From an uncultured Ruminococcus sp. (lineage in GTDB: Bacteria; Bacillota; Clostridia; Oscillospirales; Acutalibacteraceae), in assembly GCA_902773065.1 (NCBI GenBank), contig CACYDD010000323.1:1-17370 (forward strand): DNA of 17,370 nt. Reading direction: 5' to 3'. Shown one piece after another: positions 1 through 7,112 of this stretch. A model generated the notes under the pieces. The model saw only the letters and a list, made by a program, of their open reading frames with translations. It did no database searches and was not told where the DNA came from. Made by a program: the position numbers and the translations under genes. How positions within the stretch are numbered: the stretch's first letter is position 1; each line of letters starts with the position of its first letter.

Positions 1-291
1 GAGCAGATCATCAGCGACTGGGAAAGCTACAAGGGCAAGCCGCAGGAGCTTGAACTTCCGAGCGCACCGAAGCAGTTCCTCCACTATTTCAGAGAGGCAG
101 ACAGACCGCAGATCAAGAGTGAACGCAACCTTGAAAACGGCATGGCAGTTTCTGTCGGCAGACTCAGAGAGGACACACAGTACACTATCAAATTCGTTTG
201 TATGTCTCACAACACCCTCAGAGGTGCCGCAGGCGGTGCAGTCCTCCTTGCCGAACTCCTTTGCGCAGAAGGCTACATTACTAATGCATAA
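1..291 (+). CDS. asd: Aspartate-semialdehyde dehydrogenase, C-terminal part (5' end outside window)
   Basis: This is the last 96 codons of an open frame entering from the left edge. The enzyme reduces aspartyl phosphate to aspartate semialdehyde, the branch-point step before DapA, which fits dapA and dapB downstream on the same strand. The segment SHNTLRGAAGGAVLLAELL near the end is the C-terminal signature of the archaeal/fungal-type Asd family, and NGMAVSVGRLRED just before it also fits. The catalytic cysteine region lies outside the window. The last two sense codons and the stop (AAT GCA TAA) lie inside the first units of a heptamer tandem repeat, so the C-terminus ends in repeat-derived Asn-Ala. 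Family assignment is firm; full length cannot be judged. Confidence 0.9.
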   Translation, partial: EQIISDWESYKGKPQELELPSAPKQFLHYFREADRPQIKSERNLENGMAVSVGRLREDTQYTIKFVCMSHNTLRGAAGGAVLLAELLCAEGYITNA

Positions 292-320
292 TGCATAATT
301 CATAATGCATAATGAATAAT
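283..320. repeat. Heptamer tandem repeat, unit AATGCAT
   Basis: Five consecutive 7-base units starting at 283: AATGCAT, AATGCAT, AATTCAT, AATGCAT, AATGAAT, then a partial AAT. The array begins inside the last codons of asd and ends about 25 bases before the ribosome binding site of the VanZ gene. Each junction makes CATAAT, one base from a -10 hexamer, but no matching -35 is evident. Confidence 0.9.
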
Positions 321-355
321 GGCGGCTCGTTTTGAATGATAATGGAGAGAAAACA

Positions 356-1807
356 ATGGATTATATTATTGATTTGCTTCCGATTTTTATACCGGCCGTT
401 GTGATTGCAGCAATCATATATGCAGGTGTCTTTTTTGCATTGAAAAAACGCAGGGAAAAACCGAAGATCGGGATCATGTTTGCGGAGTATGTTCTGGTCG
501 GCTGGGTGCTGATGTTTATCTATGTCACTCAGCTCAATAATAGTTTCGGTGGCGGCGGTTTTTTTTCGTATAACATTGTACCGTTTCGTATGTTTTATGT
601 TGCCTATCACTATGGTTCGACCAATACCACTCTGATATGGCAGTATCTGCTGAATGTACTGATGGTCGTTCCGCTCGGTGTGCTGTTGCCAATCGTTTCT
701 CCGAAAAAATTCCGTAAGTGGTATACCGTAACGGGTGCGGCTTTCGCAGCATCATTGGCAACCGAATTCGTGCAGCTTTTTACAGGACGCGGAACGGATA
801 TTGATGACCTGACAGCCAATACGATCGGCGGTCTGTGCGGATATGCACTTTTCCTGCTTGTATACAGTATCATACGCATTGTTTCGGGACACAAAGGAGA
901 AGGCGGTCTTAAAAATATAGTGGCAGCCGTTCTGATATTTGCGGTTGTTGCTGTACCGTATGCTGTCGTTCCTGTTTTCGACAGTATGTCAAAATACGGC
1001 TTTGTTCAATATGATCATCCTCGCCCGGACGATTTTTCACTGCAAACCGAGATCAGTGATGAAGAAACGGTTTTGCCTGTATATCAATATCAGGAAACGG
1101 AATCGCTTGACAGTTTAAAGAAACGGCTTCTGAAATTGACAGGGTTTGAGGGAGAATTCAAGCAGGATGAAAATGGAGATTGGGTGCTGCAAAATCAGCA
1201 GTATTCGATTATTATCTTTTCTTACGGTTGCTGGTCTGTGAGCTATTTTCCTTTGCCGATCATGGAAGATCCGCTTGAGTACGCTTTTGATGCAGAAGGT
1301 GATTTCAGCTCATCCGAACAAAATGTACCCGATGAAGAGCCGCCTGATGAAGAAACGCTGGAAGCGTCAGCATGGGAAGCACTGGAGCGTTTCGGGTTCT
1401 CAAAAGATGATGTCGCTGTTTCAAAAGATATGACGGACTTTTTTAATGATGGTCATGGTTATCTGCAATTTGAACCCGTGAATCATGACGAAAAAAAGGC
1501 AATGGCAGGAAGTATTTCGGTTGAGATTGATCATGACGGAAAGCTTATATCGATCGACAATTACTTGGTCAGTGGTATGTTGGTTGAAAAAACCGAATGT
1601 ATCTCCCAGCGTGAGGCACTTGGAATATCCAAAGATGTCGGAGGAGATGAATGGGGCGGAACTTGCACTGTCAAATCTGTTCATCTGGGATATACGCTCA
1701 TTGAAGATACAGGCTATCTTGTGCCGTGCTGGATCTTCGAGGGCGAAGTATATGACAACACAGGAAAAGCTTACGAATGGGAACCATTTATCAGTGCAGT
1801 AAAATAA
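356..1807 (+). CDS. VanZ-family membrane protein with large extracytoplasmic C-terminal domain
   Basis: 483 residues from the ATG at 356, which has GGAGAG at 344-349 in front; an in-frame TTG at 332 has no good site and is rejected. Hydrophobic segments lie at about residues 7-29, 41-60, 95-115, 124-143, 154-176 and 187-208. The VanZ pattern is visible: P76-F-R78, N100, P106-x-G108, E137-F-V-Q140, the R145-G-T-D-I-D-D151 stretch, N155 and glycines 158 and 162. After the last membrane segment about 275 hydrophilic, acidic residues follow (EEPPDEETLE around residue 330), probably outside the cell; I do not recognise this domain. VanZ of enterococci gives low-level teicoplanin resistance by an unclear mechanism, and most VanZ-domain proteins have no known function. 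It sits between asd and dapA, with heptamer repeats on both sides and no promoter seen, so it may be co-transcribed with the lysine genes. Confidence 0.85.
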   Translation: MDYIIDLLPIFIPAVVIAAIIYAGVFFALKKRREKPKIGIMFAEYVLVGWVLMFIYVTQLNNSFGGGGFFSYNIVPFRMFYVAYHYGSTNTTLIWQYLLNVLMVVPLGVLLPIVSPKKFRKWYTVTGAAFAASLATEFVQLFTGRGTDIDDLTANTIGGLCGYALFLLVYSIIRIVSGHKGEGGLKNIVAAVLIFAVVAVPYAVVPVFDSMSKYGFVQYDHPRPDDFSLQTEISDEETVLPVYQYQETESLDSLKKRLLKLTGFEGEFKQDENGDWVLQNQQYSIIIFSYGCWSVSYFPLPIMEDPLEYAFDAEGDFSSSEQNVPDEEPPDEETLEASAWEALERFGFSKDDVAVSKDMTDFFNDGHGYLQFEPVNHDEKKAMAGSISVEIDHDGKLISIDNYLVSGMLVEKTECISQREALGISKDVGGDEWGGTCTVKSVHLGYTLIEDTGYLVPCWIFEGEVYDNTGKAYEWEPFISAVK

Positions 1808-1901
1808 AATGATAAAACGATTCATCTTTCGTGAGAAAACGATAAACTAAAACATCTTAATAGAATTCGGAATGTGGCGGAGAAATTTGTGGGAATCAAA
1901 A

Positions 1902-1932
1902 ACTCCACACTTCACTCTCCACACTCCACACT
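1902..1932. repeat. Heptamer tandem repeat, unit ACTCCAC
   Basis: Four units, ACTCCAC, ACTTCAC, TCTCCAC, ACTCCAC, plus a partial ACT, sit between the VanZ gene and dapA and end only seven bases before the dapA ribosome binding site. The unit length equals that of the array at 283 but the sequence is unrelated. Apart from this, the 1808-1952 spacer shows no clear terminator or promoter. Confidence 0.85.
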
Positions 1933-1952
1933 AAAATATGGGGGAGGATATT

Positions 1953-2843
1953 ATGGCTGATCATATTTTTACAGGTTCAGGTGTTGCGATCGTAACTCCG
2001 ATGAACAATGATGGCAGTGTTAATTATGAAGAATACGGCAGGCTGATCGATTTTCAGATCGAAAACGGTACAGATGCAATTATCACCTGCGGTACAACGG
2101 GAGAATCGGCTACCATGAGCGGTGAGGAACACTGCAAGGTGATTGAATACACCGTAAAAAAGGTAGATAAAAGAGTACCTGTGATCGCAGGTGCAGGCAG
2201 CAATGATACGGCTTTTGCAGCAGAGCTTTCCGTTGAAGCGGAAAAGCTTGGTGCGGATGCGATTCTTTCTGTGACACCTTATTATAACAAGACTTCACAA
2301 AGCGGACTGATCCGTCACTACAACTATATTGCTGATAAGGTAAATACACCTATCATTCTTTATAATGTTCCGTCAAGAACAGGCTGCAATATCAAGCCGG
2401 AAACATATGCGGAGCTTGCAAAACACCCGAACATCAGGGCAACAAAAGAAGCAAACGGAGATACTTGCGCATTGGTAAGAACGATGGCTCTTTGCGGAGA
2501 TAACCTTGATGTTTACAGCGGTGAGGATGCACAGGCATACACCATTACTGCAATGGGCGGACTGGGTGTGATTTCCGTATTCGCCAATGTTTGCCCTCAG
2601 GAAAGCCATGACCTGATTCAGAAGGCTCTATACGGCGATTTCAAGGGAAGCTTTGAGCTCCAGAAAAAGTACATTGCACTGATGGATGCACTTTTCTCGG
2701 ATGTCAATCCGATTCCGGTAAAGGCAGCACTGAATCTGATGGGCTTCAACTGCGGACCTTGCAGACTGCCGCTTGCACCGATGAGTGAAAGCGGACTGGA
2801 AGCACTGAAAAAGAGCCTTGCTTCCTACGGATTGATTAAATAA
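1953..2843 (+). CDS. dapA: 4-hydroxy-tetrahydrodipicolinate synthase
   Basis: 296 residues from the ATG at 1953. GGGGGAGG at 1940-1947 is the ribosome binding site, so the upstream in-frame ATG at 1938 overlaps that site and is unlikely to be the start. The enzyme condenses pyruvate with aspartate semialdehyde, the first committed step of the diaminopimelate/lysine pathway, in the cytoplasm. It is a TIM barrel of the NAL/DHDPS family. Visible active-site residues are T48-T49 in CGTTGE, Y111 in VTPYY, Y137 and R142 in YNVPSRTG, and Schiff-base lysine K165 in RATKEANGD. They are offset by about four from the E. coli positions. Length is normal for the family. The gap to dapB is 29 bases, consistent with one transcript. 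Confidence 0.97.
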   Translation: MADHIFTGSGVAIVTPMNNDGSVNYEEYGRLIDFQIENGTDAIITCGTTGESATMSGEEHCKVIEYTVKKVDKRVPVIAGAGSNDTAFAAELSVEAEKLGADAILSVTPYYNKTSQSGLIRHYNYIADKVNTPIILYNVPSRTGCNIKPETYAELAKHPNIRATKEANGDTCALVRTMALCGDNLDVYSGEDAQAYTITAMGGLGVISVFANVCPQESHDLIQKALYGDFKGSFELQKKYIALMDALFSDVNPIPVKAALNLMGFNCGPCRLPLAPMSESGLEALKKSLASYGLIK

Positions 2844-2872
2844 TAAAGAAACCGAAACGGAGAATGTTAAAA

Positions 2873-3628
2873 ATGACAGATATTATCTTATCAGGATGTT
2901 CGGGCAAGATGGGTGCAAGCATTATTGCTTGTGCTGCAGGCGGAACAGACTGTAAAATCGCGGCAGGCGTTGATATTATCGAGCCGCAGGGGGTGGATTT
3001 TGCTTTTGCAAAAAGCTTTGAGGAGCTTGAAGTAAAGGCTGATGCGATTGTTGATTTTTCAAACCCTGCTGTTCTGGATTCTCTGCTTGCGTACGCAAAA
3101 GAAAAAAAGCTCCCCTGTGTCATCTGCACAACAGGCTACAACGAGGAGCAGAAAGCAAAAATTCAGGAAGCTGCAAAAGAGATACCGGTTTTTTATTCTG
3201 GCAATATGTCTCTCGGAATCAACCTGATTATCGAGCTTGCGAAAAAGGCAGCGGCTGTATTCGGTGATAATTTTGATGTGGAAATTGTTGAGCAGCACCA
3301 CAATCAGAAGCTGGATGCACCGAGTGGCACAGCTTTGATGATCGCCGACGCTGTTTCCGAGGTCAAGACAGATGCAGAATATGTTTATGACCGCCATGCC
3401 TACAGAAAAAAGCGTGACAAAAAAGAAATCGGAATCCATTCCGTCAGGGGCGGCAATATCGTAGGTGAACACGAAATTATTTTTGCCGGAACGGATGAAA
3501 TTCTGAAAATCAGCCACAGTGCACGTTCCAAGAGTGTTTTTGCGGTAGGCGCACTGAATGCGGCTGCCTTCCTCAAAGGCAAAGAACCAGGAATGTACGA
3601 TATGTCCGACCTGCTTGCTTCTAAGTAA
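2873..3628 (+). CDS. dapB: 4-hydroxy-tetrahydrodipicolinate reductase
   Basis: 251 residues from the ATG at 2873. GGAG at 2859-2862 is ten bases upstream of it; the ATG at 2864 is too close to that site, and MTDIILSGCSGKMG is the usual family N-terminus. It reduces the DapA product to tetrahydrodipicolinate with NAD(P)H. The nucleotide-binding loop is GCSGKMG (residues 8-14). The catalytic stretch EQHHNQKLDAPSGTA contains H142, the expected general acid/base, and K146, matching E. coli H159 and K163. SGNMSLGIN (109-117) and SVRGGNIVGEHE (190-201) are further family blocks. It lies directly downstream of dapA and upstream of the ACT protein, giving a dapA-dapB-ACT unit. Confidence 0.97.
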   Translation: MTDIILSGCSGKMGASIIACAAGGTDCKIAAGVDIIEPQGVDFAFAKSFEELEVKADAIVDFSNPAVLDSLLAYAKEKKLPCVICTTGYNEEQKAKIQEAAKEIPVFYSGNMSLGINLIIELAKKAAAVFGDNFDVEIVEQHHNQKLDAPSGTALMIADAVSEVKTDAEYVYDRHAYRKKRDKKEIGIHSVRGGNIVGEHEIIFAGTDEILKISHSARSKSVFAVGALNAAAFLKGKEPGMYDMSDLLASK

Positions 3629-3650
3629 ATGGTTAAGGAGTGTGACTTTT

Positions 3651-4100
3651 ATGAAGCCTGAAATTACAGTATACGAAGATGTTACCCTGATAACGCTGCA
3701 GAATATCCCTGCGGATATCAGCTTTATTGCCGAGGTATTTGACAAAATCGCCGGAATGGGCGTGGATGTTGATATGATCTCGCTGTCACCTGTTCAGGGA
3801 GAGAGAACTGCCCTGTCGTTTACGATCAAGGACGAGGATCTGGTAAAAATTCTCAGCTATACCTCAAAGCTTGATGACGGTTCTGTCAAATCGATCGTCA
3901 GCAGCGGCAACTGCAAAATTTCTGTGAATGATGATGCCATGGAAAACTGTCCGGGTGTTGCGGCAAAAGTATTTGCACTTGCTGCACAGGCAAAAACAGA
4001 GATCAGGCTTATCACAACAAGTGAATCACAGATCTCACTTCTTGTCACGAAGTCTGACTTCGATTCTGCCTATGCCAAGATTCAGGAAATTGCAGAATAA
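3651..4100 (+). CDS. Stand-alone tandem ACT-domain protein, aspartokinase-like
   Basis: 149 residues from the ATG at 3651, with AAGGAG at 3635-3640. The longer open frame reaching back into dapB has no ribosome binding site and is rejected. Two ACT-like halves can be seen. The first is about residues 4-75 (VTLITLQNIPADISFIAEVF, then VDVDMISLSP and ALSFTI). The second is about 85-148 (ISVNDDAMENCPGVAAKVFA, then IRLITTSESQISLLV). The phrase ITTSESQISLLV closely resembles the ACT region of aspartate kinase, which binds lysine or threonine. No kinase domain is present. Position at the end of the dap operon suggests an amino-acid-sensing subunit for lysine synthesis, but the partner and ligand are inference. 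Confidence 0.85.
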   Translation: MKPEITVYEDVTLITLQNIPADISFIAEVFDKIAGMGVDVDMISLSPVQGERTALSFTIKDEDLVKILSYTSKLDDGSVKSIVSSGNCKISVNDDAMENCPGVAAKVFALAAQAKTEIRLITTSESQISLLVTKSDFDSAYAKIQEIAE

Positions 4101-4121
4101 TATTTATATTACTGAAATAAC

Positions 4122-4158
4122 AAACGAGGAAAGTCTTAGCCAGCCTTCCTCGTTTTTT
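4122..4158 (+). terminator. Intrinsic terminator of the dap operon
   Basis: AAACGAGGAA (4122-4131) pairs perfectly with TTCCTCGTTT (4146-4155), and the T run extends to 4158. It lies 21 bases after the ACT-protein stop. On the opposite strand the stem is followed by GTTTGTTATTT, so it may also stop the leftward operon that ends at 4215. Confidence 0.85.
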
Positions 4159-4188
4159 GTTATGATCAAGAAGTTGGAATTGATAAAC

Positions 4189-4209
4189 ATTCCTCATTCC
4201 TAATTCCTC
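4189..4209. repeat. Short heptamer tandem repeat, unit ATTCCTC
   Basis: Three units, ATTCCTC, ATTCCTA, ATTCCTC, followed by a T-rich decayed unit. It lies between the dap terminator and the stop codon of the second VanZ-like gene, ending six bases before that stop. It is the third heptamer array in the window, each with a different unit. Confidence 0.7.
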
Positions 4210-4214
4210 ATTTT

Positions 4215-5144
4215 TTATTCTTCTGTAAGGACCTGCGCCTCGCCTTTGTGCTTGTGGGGAATAGGGGTGTATTCAAAGCTGAGCATACAAGGGTCTTGCC
4301 CATGGGTAAGGAATGATCGGAGCAGATCAATTCCATGTTTGAGGAGAAAACCAGCCAGCGCGCCGACAATATACATCAGGATATCATCTGTGCAGGCAGC
4401 GGCAGTATTGAGAATATACTGCATTGCCTCAACCGCGATTCCGGCGGCTGCTGCAAAGATGGCAATGTGCCAGATTTTGAATTTCGGAACAAGTACGGTA
4501 AGGTAAAAAGCAATCGGCGCAAAAATAATGCAGTGCCATACGATATAGGCTTTTCCGCTTTTGTCCGTTCCATTCAGGCAGTCGGAGATACGGGCAAAGG
4601 GAATCCATACGATTTCTCTGTCACTTTGTTCTGCGGCTTGTGAAGGAATGATCAGTTTGAAGATGATGACAAGAATGTATATGATCAGAAAAGCTTTCAT
4701 ACTCAGTGTCATAAACTGCGCAAAGCTTCGCCGCTTTTCGTTATTGTCTCCGATACCACTGGAGATCAGCCGCATGATAACAGCAAACATAAACGGCACG
4801 ACCCAAAGGAAAAACATACTGACAATGCTGTAATCGGATATTTCAGGAAAATAACTTCCTTCCGGAATATTGGTAATAAACTCTCTGGCTATATTGATAC
4901 AAAGATTTAATGCCGTCATTGATGACATAGTCATCAATGATATTCCGATGGCTTCATATCGCTTGACAATAAAGAATAATACAGCAGTGATCGTCAGCGA
5001 AACAGTAAAAATAAATCCTTCACGCAGCGGATCAGTCTCAAACTGATTCAGTGCATCATTCGGAAGCAGAAAGAGCATCAGTCCTGCCGCAATGGAAATG
5101 AAATACTGACCGATACTCAGTTTCTGGCTTGGAAGAACATTCAT
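4215..5144 (-). CDS. VanZ-like integral membrane protein
   Basis: 309 residues. The start ATG (5144-5142) has AGGAGGAAT (5159-5151) in front and overlaps the ruvX stop as ATGA, which suggests translational coupling. Hydrophobic segments lie at about 12-28, 43-60, 66-86, 105-127, 149-167, 201-220, 224-245 and 252-270. The second half carries a degenerate VanZ pattern: IPFARI at 181-186, P210, E239 with Q242, the pair D253-D254, and glycines 261 and 265. The arginine that usually precedes the aspartates is absent (NTAAACTDD). The N-terminal half is extra to the domain. Function is unknown. It is the last gene of the pyrK operon. Similarity to the VanZ protein at 356 is confined to the VanZ motif. 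Confidence 0.75.
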   Translation of the reverse strand: MNVLPSQKLSIGQYFISIAAGLMLFLLPNDALNQFETDPLREGFIFTVSLTITAVLFFIVKRYEAIGISLMTMSSMTALNLCINIAREFITNIPEGSYFPEISDYSIVSMFFLWVVPFMFAVIMRLISSGIGDNNEKRRSFAQFMTLSMKAFLIIYILVIIFKLIIPSQAAEQSDREIVWIPFARISDCLNGTDKSGKAYIVWHCIIFAPIAFYLTVLVPKFKIWHIAIFAAAAGIAVEAMQYILNTAAACTDDILMYIVGALAGFLLKHGIDLLRSFLTHGQDPCMLSFEYTPIPHKHKGEAQVLTEE

Positions 5145-5560
5145 AGGCTATTCCTCCTGAAATTAAGATAGTCTTCAAGTATAACGACAGCCGCAACGCT
5201 GTCAACAACAGCTTTTCGCTTTTTGCCTCTTGTGTTGTTCATATTGAGATATTCATAGGCGGTAACAGTTGTGCAGCGTTCGTCACGCAGTACAACCTGG
5301 AGCTGAGTCTTTTCGGAAAGCAGCTCCGAAAATGACCGCACATTTTTTGCGCTTTCGCCCTCGCTGCCGTCCATGTTTCTGGGCAGTCCGAGAACGATCT
5401 GTTCTGCTTTTTTCTCTTTTGCGATTTCTGCTATTTTTTCCGCAAGCATTTCCGCATGATATTCTTTGATCGTTCCGACAGGTGAGGCAACAATTTCGTT
5501 TTTATCACATACAGCAACGCCAGTTCTGGCTCTGCCGTAATCAACGGATAGTATGATCAT
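5141..5560 (-). CDS. ruvX: RuvX/YqgF family protein, 16S rRNA processing nuclease
   Basis: 139 residues, the usual length. The start ATG (5560) is preceded by GGAGGG. The family has an RNase H-like fold; E. coli YqgF is implicated in processing the 5' end of pre-16S rRNA, and an older proposal was Holliday junction resolution. Visible motifs are SVDYGRARTGVAV (metal-binding D7), LGLPRNMDGSEG in the middle, RDERCTTVTA near residue 92, and KKRKAVVDSVAAVVILEDYL near the C-terminus with its conserved aspartate. It starts 20 bases after the histidine phosphatase and overlaps the VanZ-like gene by four bases. It appears intact. Confidence 0.93.
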   Translation of the reverse strand: MIILSVDYGRARTGVAVCDKNEIVASPVGTIKEYHAEMLAEKIAEIAKEKKAEQIVLGLPRNMDGSEGESAKNVRSFSELLSEKTQLQVVLRDERCTTVTAYEYLNMNNTRGKKRKAVVDSVAAVVILEDYLNFRRNSL

Positions 5561-5580
5561 AAAATCCCTCCGGATACCGG

Positions 5581-6198
5581 TTATATCATTTGTAGATGAT
5601 CAATATAATTTTCCATGATAATTTCGGGCTTTTTGTTATCTTCGCATTTAACAACATTCACAGACATGTTTGTTCCCAGCGGCACATTGGCAATATTTTC
5701 AACGTCCCAGCCGTGAAGATAACACATCATACATTTAATGGCACAGCCGTGAGACACAATGCAGACGGTTTTGCCGACATTGTCTTTGATGATATCATCA
5801 AGAGCCGCTTTCACTCTGTCATAAACCTGCGGCATGGATTCTCCGTCGGGAGCAGCAAATATTTCAGGATGATGATGCCAGTTATCAAACTGTTCGGGAT
5901 ATTCCTTTTCAATATCGGTCAGAAATTTGCCTTCCCATTTGCCTGCATCGATTTCGGCAAGTCTGTCATCGGTGATAACAGGCATTTCATGATAAACATT
6001 GATACCATCAGTGCTTTTCTGCGCTCTTGTCAGGGAGCTGGTGTAAAACACATCGATTGGTTCGGCGGCAAGAAGCTCCGCTGTTACACCGATCTGTGCC
6101 CGACCTTGTGATGTAATATCGCTGTCGATTTTTCCCTGAAAAAATCTCTTTAAATTGCCCTCCGCCTGACAGTGGCGTAATAATATCAGTTTTGTCAT
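5581..6198 (-). CDS. Histidine phosphatase family protein (phosphoglycerate-mutase-like)
   Basis: 205 residues from the ATG at 6198. The ribosome binding site GAAGG lies within the last codons of pyrD, five bases of spacer separating the genes. The family transfers phosphate through a histidine. Here R8-H9 lies in LLRHCQAEGN, R58 in TSSLTRAQ, E82 in LAEIDAGKWEG and H150 in IVSHGCAIK, so the catalytic set is present. The usual RHG triplet reads RHC: glycine is replaced by cysteine at residue 10. Several more cysteines follow at 152, 156 and 159. The substrate cannot be told from sequence; relatives act on phosphosugars, cobalamin precursors or other small phosphates. It lies inside the pyr operon, but a role in pyrimidine synthesis is not implied by its family. 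Confidence 0.87.
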   Translation of the reverse strand: MTKLILLRHCQAEGNLKRFFQGKIDSDITSQGRAQIGVTAELLAAEPIDVFYTSSLTRAQKSTDGINVYHEMPVITDDRLAEIDAGKWEGKFLTDIEKEYPEQFDNWHHHPEIFAAPDGESMPQVYDRVKAALDDIIKDNVGKTVCIVSHGCAIKCMMCYLHGWDVENIANVPLGTNMSVNVVKCEDNKKPEIIMENYIDHLQMI

Positions 6199-6203
6199 AC
6201 AGA

Positions 6204-7112
6204 TTAAACCTTCACTGTCGCGGTCAGTTCCGTAACGGAAGCAATATCATGCGAATCCAGATAGCCGTGAAGTCCTTCGGAAATTTTGATCGGTGCATAG
6301 GGGTCTGTAAACAGGACTGTTCCGATTTGTATCGCATCTGCACCTGCCATGATCATTTCCACAGCATCCTGCCATGTGCTGATTCCGCCAAGACCGATTA
6401 CGGGAATTTTGACGGCTTTTTTTACCTGATATACCATTCTCACAGCAACAGGGAATACAGCAGGACCGGACATACCACCGGTTACGTTTTTGATAATGGG
6501 TTTGCGTGTATTAATATCAATTCTCATTCCAGTCAGTGTATTGATTAGTGATACAGCATCCGCACCGGCACTTTCCGCTGCCTTTGCTACTGCCGCAATA
6601 TCGGCAACATTGGGGGAGAGTTTGATGATGAGAGGTTTTGTGCAGTGCTTGCGGACAGCCTTTGTGATTTTTTCAACAGATTCAGGAGAAGTACCGAACT
6701 GTGCGCCGCCCTCTTTGACGTTCGGGCAGGAAATATTGAGCTCAATCATATCCACATCGGTATCGGAAAGAATTTCTGTGATCTTGCAGTAATCTTCTTC
6801 TGTACTTCCTGCGGCGTTGGCAATGACTACCGTATTCTGCTGTTTCAGCCACGGAAGCTCCACGTTGATAAAATGCTCTACACCGGGGTTCTGCAAGCCG
6901 ACAGCATTCAACATTCCCATCGGTGTTTCCGCAATTCTTGGCGGTGGATTGCCGGGGCGTTCTTTCAGTGTTGTACCCTTGCATGAAATGCCTCCGAAAA
7001 CAGACAGCGGATATAATTCTCCGTATTCATGTCCGAATCCTATTGTACCCGAAGCTGCTATGATCGGGTTATCAAAATGTACTCCTGCGATGTTAACACT
7101 TAAATCTGCCAT
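6204..7112 (-). CDS. pyrD: Dihydroorotate dehydrogenase class 1B, catalytic subunit
   Basis: 302 residues from the ATG at 7112 (MADLSVNIAG), with AGGAGG at 7128-7123. The open frame runs further upstream into pyrK, but that is a shadow: the ATG overlaps the pyrK stop by one base (TAATG). It oxidises dihydroorotate to orotate in pyrimidine synthesis, using FMN. Visible features are SGTIGFGHEYGE (21-32), NAVGLQNPG (69-77), ELNISCPNVKEGG with the class 1 active-site cysteine C129, KLSPNV (164-169), GGMSGPA and GLGGISTWQDA for FMN phosphate binding. The cysteine, with pyrK adjacent, points to class 1B, the heterotetramer that passes electrons to NAD+. Confidence 0.96.
   Translation of the reverse strand: MADLSVNIAGVHFDNPIIAASGTIGFGHEYGELYPLSVFGGISCKGTTLKERPGNPPPRIAETPMGMLNAVGLQNPGVEHFINVELPWLKQQNTVVIANAAGSTEEDYCKITEILSDTDVDMIELNISCPNVKEGGAQFGTSPESVEKITKAVRKHCTKPLIIKLSPNVADIAAVAKAAESAGADAVSLINTLTGMRIDINTRKPIIKNVTGGMSGPAVFPVAVRMVYQVKKAVKIPVIGLGGISTWQDAVEMIMAGADAIQIGTVLFTDPYAPIKISEGLHGYLDSHDIASVTELTATVKV

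Noticed and set aside
283..320. Heptamer array as a CRISPR
   Set aside because: Units are 7 bases with no spacers between them, so it is a simple tandem repeat.
332..355. Longer VanZ start at TTG 332
   Set aside because: It has no ribosome binding site, while the ATG at 356 has GGAGAG at good spacing and begins directly with the first membrane segment.
3059..3745. Long opposite-strand frame across dapB
   Set aside because: It lies antisense to a well conserved dapB, with no ribosome binding site or recognisable protein content.
5596..6111. Opposite-strand frame of 171 residues across the histidine phosphatase
   Set aside because: It is a shadow of a real gene whose catalytic motifs are clear on the other strand.
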